DNA from: an uncultured Propionimicrobium sp.
Lineage (GTDB): Bacteria > Actinomycetota > Actinomycetes > Propionibacteriales > Propionibacteriaceae
Assembly: GCA_946221385.1 (NCBI GenBank)
Contig: CAMIGX010000003.1
Location: 1 to 64,000, forward strand
DNA length: 64,000 nucleotides
Reading direction: 5' to 3'
A model generated the notes under the pieces. That model saw only the letters and a program-made list of their open reading frames with translations, made no database searches and was not told the origin of the DNA. The translations under genes and the position numbers were made by a program. Shown here in pieces: positions 17,116 through 26,116 of the stretch (the stretch's first letter is position 1; every line of letters begins with the position of its first letter).

Positions 17116-19004
17116 CTTCGATGGCTGCCGATTCAGTTGACGACTATCGCAAAATCGCCGACGGGTACGACTTTGCTGACCCAGCGATCGACCTGGGCGT
17201 CTTGCTAGATGACGCCGGCGACCCGCTGCCGGACGTGCACATCAAATTGCCGCTGGCGATGTTGAATCGGCACGGCCTGGTCAGTGGTGCGACGGGCACC
17301 GGCAAGACCGTCACCTTGCAATTGATGGCTGAACAGCTCAGCGATTTTGGTGTGCCCGTATTCGCCGCTGACGTGAAAGGCGATCTGTCTGGCGTCGCGG
17401 TGCCCGCGGAGCGTTCCGAAAAGGTGACTCAACGAGCCAACCAGACCGGCCAAGATTGGCTACCTGGCGCGAGTCCAGCAGAATTCTTCTCCCTCGGTGG
17501 CCAAGGTGACGGCATTCCGCTTCGGGCCACCGTCGAGGCTTTCGGGCCGATCCTGATGAGCAAAGTGCTGCGACTAAATGACGTCCAAGAGTCCGCGCTG
17601 GGATTGGTCTTCCGCTACGCCGAAGAACGCAAATTGCCGCTGCTGAATCTGAGCGATCTGACGGCGGTACTGCGTCATGTCACCACCGAGAAGGGCAAGG
17701 CCCAATTCAAACAGCTCGGCTCGGTCAGTTCGACGACGATCGGCGTCATACAACGTGAGATCACCAATCTTGAAGACCAAGGTGGCGAGGTGTTTTTCGG
17801 AGAGCCGCAGTTCGACTCAGCCGATCTGCTCGCTACTGCCACCGACGGTCGCGGCATCGTCAACGCGCTCGAGCTGCCGAATCTGCAGGACCGGCCAACC
17901 CTGTTTACGACCTTCTTGATGTGGTTGCTGGCCGATCTCTACCAGCGGCTGCCCGAGGTAGGTGACCTAGCCAAGCCGAAATTGGTCTTCTTCTTCGACG
18001 AAGCGCACCTGTTGTTCAAGGGCGCATCTAAAGCATTCATCAATCAGATCATTCGCACCGTCGGGCTAGTGCGCTCGAAGGGTGTCGGGGTCTTTTTCTT
18101 CACCCAATCCGCCCGCGATGTGCCCTCGGAGGTCTTGGCGCAGCTCGGCTCGCGGGTGCAACATCAGTTGCGCGTGCACAGCGCCGCTGACGAGAAAGCG
18201 CTGCAGGCTACCGTCAACACTTTCGGTAAATCGCGTTACGACCTGACGCAGCTGCTGCCCTCCTTACAGATCGGTGACGCGGTCGTCAGCGTGCTCGACC
18301 CGGACGGCAAACCAACGCCGGTAGCTTGGACGCGCATCTTCACGCCAAAGTCGAGCCTCGGCGCCTTGCCGCCCCGCCAGCTGCAGTCCATCGTCGCCGG
18401 CAGTCAGCTCGCAGCCCGCTACGGCGAAGCGTTCGACCGCTATTCCGCCCACGAAATGCTGACTGGAAAGGGTGGGCGCACGCTGCAACAATGGCGAACC
18501 AATGTGCCGGTCGACCGGTGGCGCGGATCGGAGGAAATCACTTTGAACGTCAAAGAACGAGCGCCGCTGTGGCTCATGGGCGGCGGCTCCCTGGTCGGTG
18601 GCATCGCGATGGTCGTCGCGCAGCTGCAATCACCCACCAACACCATGGGACAGTCGATTTTCACCACGATCTTCACAGTCTTGTTGGTCGCCGGCATCTG
18701 GGGCATGGTGCTGAACGTGCGCAATCGGCTGGCGCAAGAAGGCATCGCTCGGGTGCCGTCGACGCAGCCCTGGCGCGTCGCTGAAATCGGTGCCTGGTTC
18801 GTCGCGATTTTGATGTTCTTGCTGGCGATCTTCTTGGTCCAGGTCGTCATCAACAATCCGACCGGATATTTCGTCGGTAATTTGATCGCGACCTTGGGCT
18901 GGGGCGCGTGTTCACTGGGCGGCGGCATGTTGCTGCGTCAGATGCGTACCGCGTTCGATAGTCAATGGACCCCGCCGGCGATAAATCCGCCTGACGAAGA
19001 CTGA
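17112..19004 (+). CDS. HerA-like DUF853 ATPase (membrane-anchored paralogue)
   Basis: Close paralogue of the preceding gene over the first 470 residues: Walker A GATGTGKTVTL, Walker B KLVFFFDEAHLLF, and a matching RSKGVGVFFFTQSARDVP segment. Where the first copy has a coiled coil, this one has a C-terminal region with four predicted membrane helices (about residues 485-505, 515-540, 555-580 and 585-610). The protein would thus be tethered to the membrane with its ATPase domain in the cytoplasm. It starts at GTG 17112 overlapping the upstream stop; ATG 17121 is an alternative. The tandem arrangement and 4-base overlap suggest the two ATPases act together, possibly as mixed hexamers. Confidence 0.86.
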   Translation: MTSMAADSVDDYRKIADGYDFADPAIDLGVLLDDAGDPLPDVHIKLPLAMLNRHGLVSGATGTGKTVTLQLMAEQLSDFGVPVFAADVKGDLSGVAVPAERSEKVTQRANQTGQDWLPGASPAEFFSLGGQGDGIPLRATVEAFGPILMSKVLRLNDVQESALGLVFRYAEERKLPLLNLSDLTAVLRHVTTEKGKAQFKQLGSVSSTTIGVIQREITNLEDQGGEVFFGEPQFDSADLLATATDGRGIVNALELPNLQDRPTLFTTFLMWLLADLYQRLPEVGDLAKPKLVFFFDEAHLLFKGASKAFINQIIRTVGLVRSKGVGVFFFTQSARDVPSEVLAQLGSRVQHQLRVHSAADEKALQATVNTFGKSRYDLTQLLPSLQIGDAVVSVLDPDGKPTPVAWTRIFTPKSSLGALPPRQLQSIVAGSQLAARYGEAFDRYSAHEMLTGKGGRTLQQWRTNVPVDRWRGSEEITLNVKERAPLWLMGGGSLVGGIAMVVAQLQSPTNTMGQSIFTTIFTVLLVAGIWGMVLNVRNRLAQEGIARVPSTQPWRVAEIGAWFVAILMFLLAIFLVQVVINNPTGYFVGNLIATLGWGACSLGGGMLLRQMRTAFDSQWTPPAINPPDED

Positions 19005-19051
19005 GTACTACGTCCGCCGCTAACGGGACAGCGGGCCCACATTATTGACGC

Positions 19052-19102
19052 AAAAAGATCCGGGCAGGAGTTGCCAGCGCAGCTCCCGCCCGGATCTTCT
19101 TT
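19052..19102. terminator. Bidirectional terminator between the ATPase genes and gdhA
   Basis: AAAAAGATCCGGGC (from 19052) pairs with GCCCGGATCTTCTTT (to 19102), with an inner GGAG/CTCC stem. A-tract and T-tract on opposite sides fit convergent termination of both operons. Confidence 0.88.
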
Positions 19103-19121
19103 CTGGGTCTAGGCCCCAAGG

Positions 19122-20465
<1,344 letters not shown>

Positions 20466-20681
20466 CTATTTCGCTCGGAATTTTACTGACGTTGATAGCC
20501 AGTCGCACCGGGGGTGGTGCTAATTCGTTGCTCGTCGGCCAAGAATCAAAAAGCAATCACGCGCACCAAAGTGGCATTTCCTATTTCTCTTTGAATCAGT
20601 GGCTGGACGTTACATTTCGCGTCCAATCGAAGATTTGACGTTACTGCGGCGCAGTAGCGCTGGCCGCAGCTGGCCAATTGA

Positions 20682-22007
20682 TTATTGGCCGCCTCCGACG
20701 TTAGCGGTGCTCGTCGGCTGTGCGGGCGGGCCGTCAGATGCTGGGACGGTGGTGGTCGTGGTCGCCGTCGCGGTGGCTGTCCTGGTAGCGGTGGCCGTCG
20801 CAGTCGCAGTGACGGTCTGCTGAGCGGTCACCGTCGCCTGCTCTAGGCTCGGTTCGGAGGTCACTGTGACGGTGTGCACCGGCGTGCTGGGGGAAACGCT
20901 CGGAGTCGGCACGACGGTGGTGTGCGTCATCGTCACCGTCGGCGACGGGGCCGGCGGCTGCGGGTCACGCGGACGCAGCCACGCGAAGGCCGTCAGCGCG
21001 AGCAGTGCCAAGATCACTAGCCACACTGCGATCCGTCCGCCGCGCTGCATCGGTTCGGTGTTCTTCTGCTCCGTCTTCGATAGCTGCACTGGCGCGGCAG
21101 GCAGCACCCCGCTTTGACCAGGTTTGATCGTGGGATCATCGGCGATCGCCAGCAATTCGTCCGATACCTCGCGGGCGGTCGGCCGCATGGCTGGGTCTTT
21201 AGCCAGCATCCGAGTCAGCAATGCGTCCAAGGCTGGGGGAGCGTCCGGACTCAGTTCAATCAGCGGCACTGGCTGGTCGTAAACCTGCGCGTGCGCCACA
21301 CCAACAGACGAATCACCGACGAACGGTGGACGACCCAAGAAAAGGAAATAGCTGACGCACGCCAAAGAATAGATATCGGACGCGGTGCCGATTTCGCCGC
21401 CGGTGGCTTGTTCTGGCGACATATAAGCGGCCGTGCCGATCGCGGTAGCGCTGCCGGTCAATTCTTGACCCGTCTGATTGATCAGCCGGGCGATTCCGAA
21501 ATCGACCAGCACGGGACGGCCGCGCTCAGGACGCGCACTCAGATCGGGTCTGGTGCCGTCTGGCGCAGGCGGTGCGTCCAAGACGATGTTGGCTGGTTTG
21601 ACGTCGCGGTGAGCGATGCCGATGTCGTGTGCGGCCTGTAGACCAGCGGCGACCTTGGCTAGTAATGGAATGCCCACCGCGTAGCTGACGGGACCTTCGC
21701 CCCGCACCAACTCGGCGAGATTCGGGCCAGACAGCAGATCCATGACGAGATAGGCGTGCTGCTCGTTTGAACCGGTGTCATAGACCTTGACGACATGCTG
21801 GTCATCCAAGCCAGCGATCGCAATGCCTTCGCGACGGAAACGTTCGCTGATGGTGGGATCAGAACCGGTAGTGAGATCGACTACCTTGATTGCGACGCGG
21901 CGCTGCAGCAGCAGGTCGAAAGCTTCCCACACTGAGCCGACTGCGCCCTTGCCGATCTGCCGGTCCAGCCGGTAGCGCTCATCGATGAGCTGGGCCTCGT
22001 CACTCAT
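20682..22007 (-). CDS. Membrane serine/threonine protein kinase (PknB type)
   Basis: Eukaryotic-like Hanks kinase with a cytoplasmic catalytic domain (residues about 12-270): P-loop IGKGAVGSVWEA, AIK Lys41, catalytic loop HRDVKPANIV, DFG in VLVDFGIARL and the activation segment MSPEQATGGE. A single membrane helix follows near residue 330. The outside part is short and built of Thr/Val/Ala/Pro low complexity with TATATATA-like repeats, ending GGQ. No PASTA or other sensor domain is present, so the outside stimulus is unclear. The gene is monocistronic and no cognate phosphatase is adjacent. Confidence 0.92.
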   Translation of the reverse strand: MSDEAQLIDERYRLDRQIGKGAVGSVWEAFDLLLQRRVAIKVVDLTTGSDPTISERFRREGIAIAGLDDQHVVKVYDTGSNEQHAYLVMDLLSGPNLAELVRGEGPVSYAVGIPLLAKVAAGLQAAHDIGIAHRDVKPANIVLDAPPAPDGTRPDLSARPERGRPVLVDFGIARLINQTGQELTGSATAIGTAAYMSPEQATGGEIGTASDIYSLACVSYFLFLGRPPFVGDSSVGVAHAQVYDQPVPLIELSPDAPPALDALLTRMLAKDPAMRPTAREVSDELLAIADDPTIKPGQSGVLPAAPVQLSKTEQKNTEPMQRGGRIAVWLVILALLALTAFAWLRPRDPQPPAPSPTVTMTHTTVVPTPSVSPSTPVHTVTVTSEPSLEQATVTAQQTVTATATATATRTATATATTTTTVPASDGPPAQPTSTANVGGGQ

Positions 22008-22209
22008 AGCTTCTATTCTGGCCGTCTAATGCGCGTCGATGCGAACCCAGAACGCCGAGGCGCGTCATTTGTTGCTCAGCTGTCAATTTGGCGTAACCCT
22101 GGCTGGGTGAATTCATGACATTGGCTGCCGCAGATTTCACCGATCTTCAGTCCTCAGCTCTGTTTGGATGAGGCGCATGCAGCCCGCTGAAGGCTGGTCG
22201 TCAGGCGGC

Positions 22210-23013
22210 TCAGGATTCATTTTCTGGTGTCTCATTGGCGTCGAAACTATCTTTGACGCGCCGCGATGGCAGGCCACCGAAGATGTGCGCGTCCGGTGGG
22301 GATTCCAGGAGCGCTTTCACTATCCGCCACATGCCCTGAATGTCAGTGCTGAATGCTGAGAATTGCACGCAGTAGACAGTGATCAATGTCATGCCTGGCC
22401 GGTCGATTGACGGACGCACATCGACGCTAAACAGTGGTGGCTGGGAGGCATATGGGGACGGGCGTGGCCCTTGCCAGGTCGTCGGACCAATGCCTTTCAG
22501 GTGAATGCCTTGGTCTTTAGCTGCAGCCAATACCAAGGCTGCTGCCTGGTCTGGGCTCAATTGGGTGTACGACCTGCCGAATGTGGCTGACGATTTCGAA
22601 CCGTTCAGTGATTGAACTGGTAGCTTTCCGCTTCGCAACAGCAGCCAAGTCGGTGCCACGATGATGAACCAGAAAATCGTCGCCGCCAGCGCCTCTCGCC
22701 ATTCGCCGGTAAAGATGCCGAGGCAGATAGGTACGAGCAGGAAAACGCTAGTGACCGTCATCAACAATTTGAGCTTGCGCTGGTTGTCGAGCAGCAGTCC
22801 GCTGAGCACGTCGACGTCTGACCAAGCAGCGCGCTGTGAGCTGGGCGGTTGCGCGTAGACAGTGTGTGGAGCACGTTCGAGAGCCCTCCGCTCGTGACGA
22901 TTCTGTGGCACGTAATCAGCCGGCGCAGCTGGAAAGATGCTCGGCGCTTCGACCTCGAAATTGGTCGGCTGCGACCAGGCGAAATCATCGTCAGCGTCGT
23001 GCGGCGTGGTCAT
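22210..23013 (-). CDS. Hypothetical membrane protein
   Basis: Not recognised. The 267-residue protein has an acidic/polar N-terminus (about 85 residues), two membrane helices (roughly residues 88-106 and 112-132) and a soluble C-terminal domain (TQLSPDQAAALVLAAAKDQGIHLKGIGPTTWQGPRPSPYASQPPLFSVDVRPSIDRPGMTLITVYCVQFSAFS). The end is acidic. I start at ATG 23013 because GAAGGAG stands 7 bases before it; the frame continues 7 codons upstream. It is divergent from the histidine kinase operon. Confidence 0.7.
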   Translation of the reverse strand: MTTPHDADDDFAWSQPTNFEVEAPSIFPAAPADYVPQNRHERRALERAPHTVYAQPPSSQRAAWSDVDVLSGLLLDNQRKLKLLMTVTSVFLLVPICLGIFTGEWREALAATIFWFIIVAPTWLLLRSGKLPVQSLNGSKSSATFGRSYTQLSPDQAAALVLAAAKDQGIHLKGIGPTTWQGPRPSPYASQPPLFSVDVRPSIDRPGMTLITVYCVQFSAFSTDIQGMWRIVKALLESPPDAHIFGGLPSRRVKDSFDANETPENES

Positions 23014-23125
23014 CAGCAGCTCCTTCGAGGTCATCTTAAGACTTCAAGAGCCATTGTGGGCTTGGCATCCGACTCAGCATGACATGCGCTTCGGCCGTGT
23101 GGGTTAGCCGGCTGTTGTCAAGATC

Positions 23126-23141
23126 TCATCCCGCGGGATGA
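23126..23141. promoter_or_regulatory. 16-bp palindrome upstream of the two-component operon (operator 1)
   Basis: TCATCCCGCGGGATGA is a perfect palindrome 60 bases before the kinase start. A near-identical copy precedes the ABC transporter at 25251, and similarity continues into the flanks (GATC before; TTTC..AC.CTCG after). It most likely binds the response regulator encoded between the two sites. Confidence 0.65.
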
Positions 23142-23200
23142 GCGTGTTTTCCACTCTCGCGGCTGATGGAAAGCCCTGCTCAGCTATCTAGGCTCGAAAC

Positions 23201-24586
23201 ATGGGGGAAAAATCCAGCATCGTTCGTAGCTTCGACCTCAAAAAGCTCGGCGAGGATGTGTCGAACGGACGACTACCGGCGTTAGACGTCATTTTGGCCG
23301 CAGTCCTCGCCGTCTTGTCTGCGGGCATCATAGGCAGCCAGGCGATCGGCCATGGGCTGCCGACGCAGATCGAGGTGCTGTATTGGCTTTGGGGCGCGGC
23401 ATATTTCCTCCCGCTGGCGATCCGTCGGACGCATCCCGATCTGGCCTTCGCGCTGACGCTGATTCCTCATCTTTTTCAATTGCTGCTGCTGCGCGAGCCG
23501 ACCTTCGGCAATCTGATGGTGCCGATCATGGTCTACACCGTGGCGGTGCACTCGCCCCGCAAGTTGTGGTTTTGGGTCGCGCAAGCCTCAGCAGTGTTGG
23601 GTGGCATTCGGTGGATGTACACCTTGCACGCCAACCACTACGACGAAGAGGGTGGCCGCACTCGAATTCCGCCTTCGGAATTCGACTTTTTCGAGCACCT
23701 GGGTGCGTTCTTGAATAACTACATCTTCTGCCTGCTGGTCGTGACGGTCGCCTGGCTGTTTGGCCGTTTCGTCGTCAAACGCAAGGAAGCCGCCGAATCC
23801 GAACGAGAACGGATCTTGGCTTTGACGCGTGAACAAGATCAGTTCCAGCGGCTCGCTGCTGAGCAGGAACGCTCCGCCATCGCCCGCGACATGCATGACA
23901 TCGTCGCCCACTCGCTGGCAGTCATTGTCGTGCAATCCGACGGCGCGCGATACTTGATCGACCAGCATCCCGAACTCGATCCGCAAATCGGGCAGGCCAT
24001 CACGACCGTCGGCGACACGGCTCGCGACGCCCTCAAGGAGACCCGTCGACTCGTCGGCGTGCTGCGCTCGGACGGAGCAGACGCCGAACGGGCGCCGGCT
24101 ATGACTTTGGCGCAGATCCCCGACTTGGTAGATACGATGTCGAATGCGGGCTTGCAGGCGTCCTATCAGCAGGCAGGTGACGAGACCCAGCACGCTGCGC
24201 TGCCGATCAGCGCGCAGACTGCGCTCTATCGCGTCGCCCAAGAAGGCTTGACCAATGTCGTCAAGCACGCTGGCCCAGAGGCACGCTGTTTGGTTCGGCT
24301 GACGCATAGCCCCGACGGCGTCCACCTGGCGATCGTCGACGATGGCGTCGGCAGTATCGGCTCCCATCGCGCTGGCTTGGGAAGAATCCCAGGGCTGGGC
24401 GGGGCAGACGGCAAGGGCCATGGCATCATTGGCATGCGCGAACGGATGAGCGCTTTCGGCGGCGATCTAATCGCCCGCGAACGGATGGATGGCGGTTTCG
24501 AAGTGCTCGCCTTCCTGCCAGCGCCGGGCCTCCGTGAATCGGGTGGCAGCAAGCGCACTGCACAAGTCAAGGGGCTATTTAGATGA
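23201..24586 (+). CDS. Sensor histidine kinase (NarL/DesK type)
   Basis: A 461-residue membrane sensor with about five to six N-terminal helices (residues 25-185) and hardly any loop outside, so it probably senses membrane or transporter state. The dimerisation domain HisKA_3 contains ERSAIARDMHDIVAHSLAVIVVQSDGARYL with the phosphorylated His in RDMHD. The ATPase domain has RVAQEGLTNVVKHAG (N box), VDDGVGS and GHGIIGMRERMSAFGGDL. It overlaps the response regulator by 4 bases (ATGA) and is followed by a FtsX-type ABC transporter, the common arrangement for peptide-antibiotic sensing and detoxification modules. Confidence 0.93.
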   Translation: MGEKSSIVRSFDLKKLGEDVSNGRLPALDVILAAVLAVLSAGIIGSQAIGHGLPTQIEVLYWLWGAAYFLPLAIRRTHPDLAFALTLIPHLFQLLLLREPTFGNLMVPIMVYTVAVHSPRKLWFWVAQASAVLGGIRWMYTLHANHYDEEGGRTRIPPSEFDFFEHLGAFLNNYIFCLLVVTVAWLFGRFVVKRKEAAESERERILALTREQDQFQRLAAEQERSAIARDMHDIVAHSLAVIVVQSDGARYLIDQHPELDPQIGQAITTVGDTARDALKETRRLVGVLRSDGADAERAPAMTLAQIPDLVDTMSNAGLQASYQQAGDETQHAALPISAQTALYRVAQEGLTNVVKHAGPEARCLVRLTHSPDGVHLAIVDDGVGSIGSHRAGLGRIPGLGGADGKGHGIIGMRERMSAFGGDLIARERMDGGFEVLAFLPAPGLRESGGSKRTAQVKGLFR

Positions 24587-25248
24587 TTCGGATCCTGCTC
24601 GTCGACGATCAGGCGATGGTGCGCACCGGTTTTCGGATGGTGCTGGACGCCCAAGCCGACATGACGGTCGTCGCCGAAGCAGGTGACGGCGCCCAAGCCG
24701 TCAACCTCGCAGCGCAGCATGAACCAGACGTGGTCCTAATGGACATTCGGATGCCGGTCATGGACGGGCTGGTCGCGACCGAAAAGATCATTGCCGCCAG
24801 CGAGGCAAAAGTGCTCGTGCTGACGACATTCGACCTTGACGAATATGTCTACGGCGCGCTGCAGGCGGGCGCGTCCGGATTCCTATTGAAAGACGCTGGC
24901 CCCGCCGAACTGCTGGCCGCGATCCGTGCGGTGCACGGCGGTGACGCTGTCGTAGCGCCGTCAGCGACCCGGAGGCTGTTGGAGCGTTTCTTGCCCGAGC
25001 TGCCCGACTCTGCCGACGCTCACCTGCCCGTCAGCGAGAAGCTCGAGGAGCTCACCGCCCGCGAGAAAGAAGTCCTGACGCTGGTCGGTCAGGGCCTGAG
25101 CAATGCCGAAATCGCGTCGACGCTGTTTGTCTCGGAGGCGACCGTCAAGACGCACGTCAGCCACGTATTGGCAAAGCTCGGCCTGCGCGACCGGGTGCAC
25201 ATGGTCGTCTTCGCCTACGACGCCCGCCTGGTCACCCCCAAATCTTGA
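24583..25248 (+). CDS. NarL/LuxR-family response regulator
   Basis: A 221-residue regulator: receiver domain with acidic pocket (LLVDDQ), phosphoacceptor Asp in VVLMDIRMPVMDG and Lys in LLKDAG, followed by a LuxR HTH (LTAREKEVLTLVGQGLSNAEIASTLFVSEATVKTHVSHVLAKLGLRDR). It is translationally coupled to the kinase. The palindromes at 23126 and 25251 are its natural candidate targets, giving autoregulation and control of the downstream ABC transporter. Confidence 0.94.
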   Translation: MIRILLVDDQAMVRTGFRMVLDAQADMTVVAEAGDGAQAVNLAAQHEPDVVLMDIRMPVMDGLVATEKIIAASEAKVLVLTTFDLDEYVYGALQAGASGFLLKDAGPAELLAAIRAVHGGDAVVAPSATRRLLERFLPELPDSADAHLPVSEKLEELTAREKEVLTLVGQGLSNAEIASTLFVSEATVKTHVSHVLAKLGLRDRVHMVVFAYDARLVTPKS

Positions 25249-25250
25249 TC

Positions 25251-25266
25251 TCATCCTCCGGGATGA
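25251..25266. promoter_or_regulatory. Second copy of the palindromic motif, before the ABC transporter (operator 2)
   Basis: TCATCCTCCGGGATGA matches operator 1 except at two central bases, and both share GATC immediately upstream. It lies 62 bases before the ABC ATPase start and right after the regulator stop. Confidence 0.65.
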
Positions 25267-25327
25267 CTAGGGATTTCACCCTCGTGCCCGATGTGGGGTG
25301 AAACTACCGTCAGGTAGTTTCGTCACT

Positions 25328-26116
25328 ATGACGACTATTGCCGCACCGAATCCAGCTGCCGCCCCGGCCGCAGCGCCCGCCGTCAGCGCCCGCGGGCTGT
25401 CCAAGTTCTATGGCGAGGGCGACGCCCAAGTCCGCGCTCTCGATGACGTCTCCGTAGCCTTCGAGCAGGGCGAGTTCACCGCAATCATGGGCGCCTCCGG
25501 CTCGGGCAAGTCGACGCTGCTGCACTGCATCGCTGGCTTGGACGATCCGACCAGCGGCCAGGTGTGGATCGGCGAGACCGATATAACCGCGCTAACCGAT
25601 AAGGATCTGACGATCCTGCGCCGGGAGAATGTCGGCTTCGTCTTTCAGTCGTTCAACCTCATTCCCACCGCGACGGCGCAAGAAAACATTCTGCTGCCGC
25701 TTAAACTCGCCAAGCGCAAGCCCGATCAGGCTTGGTTTGAGCAGGTCACCCGCATCCTCGGGCTGAGCGATCGGCTGAGCCACAAGCCCAGCGAACTGTC
25801 TGGTGGCCAGCAGCAACGTGTCGCCGTCGCCCGTGCGCTGATCACTCGCCCGCAGGTCATTTTTGCTGACGAACCGACCGGTGCGCTGGACTCCCATTCC
25901 AGCACCGAGCTGTTGGACTTCATGCGTCGCTCGGTCGACGAGCTGGGCCAGACCATCGTCATGGTCACTCACAGCGCTGAAGCTGCCGGCTACGCCGACC
26001 GCGTCTTGACGCTGGCCGACGGCAAGATCATCTCCGACGAGCGGCCCAGCGTCGCCCGCCGCGGCATGACTGCGCCCACCCTGGACGACGCTGCTGCCCC
26101 GCGGGGTGAGATCTGA
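25328..26116 (+). CDS. ABC transporter ATP-binding protein (MacB/LolD-like)
   Basis: ATPase of a FtsX-type ABC system. Walker A GASGSGKSTLLH, Q-loop VFQSFNLIPTATAQEN, signature [15 protein letters not shown], Walker B VIFADEPTGALDSHSS and H-loop VTHSAEAA are all intact. An Ala/Pro-rich stretch precedes the domain. I use ATG 25328 rather than the GTG at 25298, which lies close to the operator. It overlaps the permease start by one base (TGATG). Family members extrude peptides, macrolides or lipoproteins, or relay mechanical signals. Confidence 0.92.
   Translation: MTTIAAPNPAAAPAAAPAVSARGLSKFYGEGDAQVRALDDVSVAFEQGEFTAIMGASGSGKSTLLHCIAGLDDPTSGQVWIGETDITALTDKDLTILRRENVGFVFQSFNLIPTATAQENILLPLKLAKRKPDQAWFEQVTRILGLSDRLSHKPSELSGGQQQRVAVARALITRPQVIFADEPTGALDSHSSTELLDFMRRSVDELGQTIVMVTHSAEAAGYADRVLTLADGKIISDERPSVARRGMTAPTLDDAAAPRGEI

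Noticed and set aside
20762..20835. Short tandem GTGGC/GTCGC-like repeats as a microsatellite
   Set aside because: They are the coding sequence of the kinase's Thr/Val/Ala low-complexity tail, not an independent repeat.
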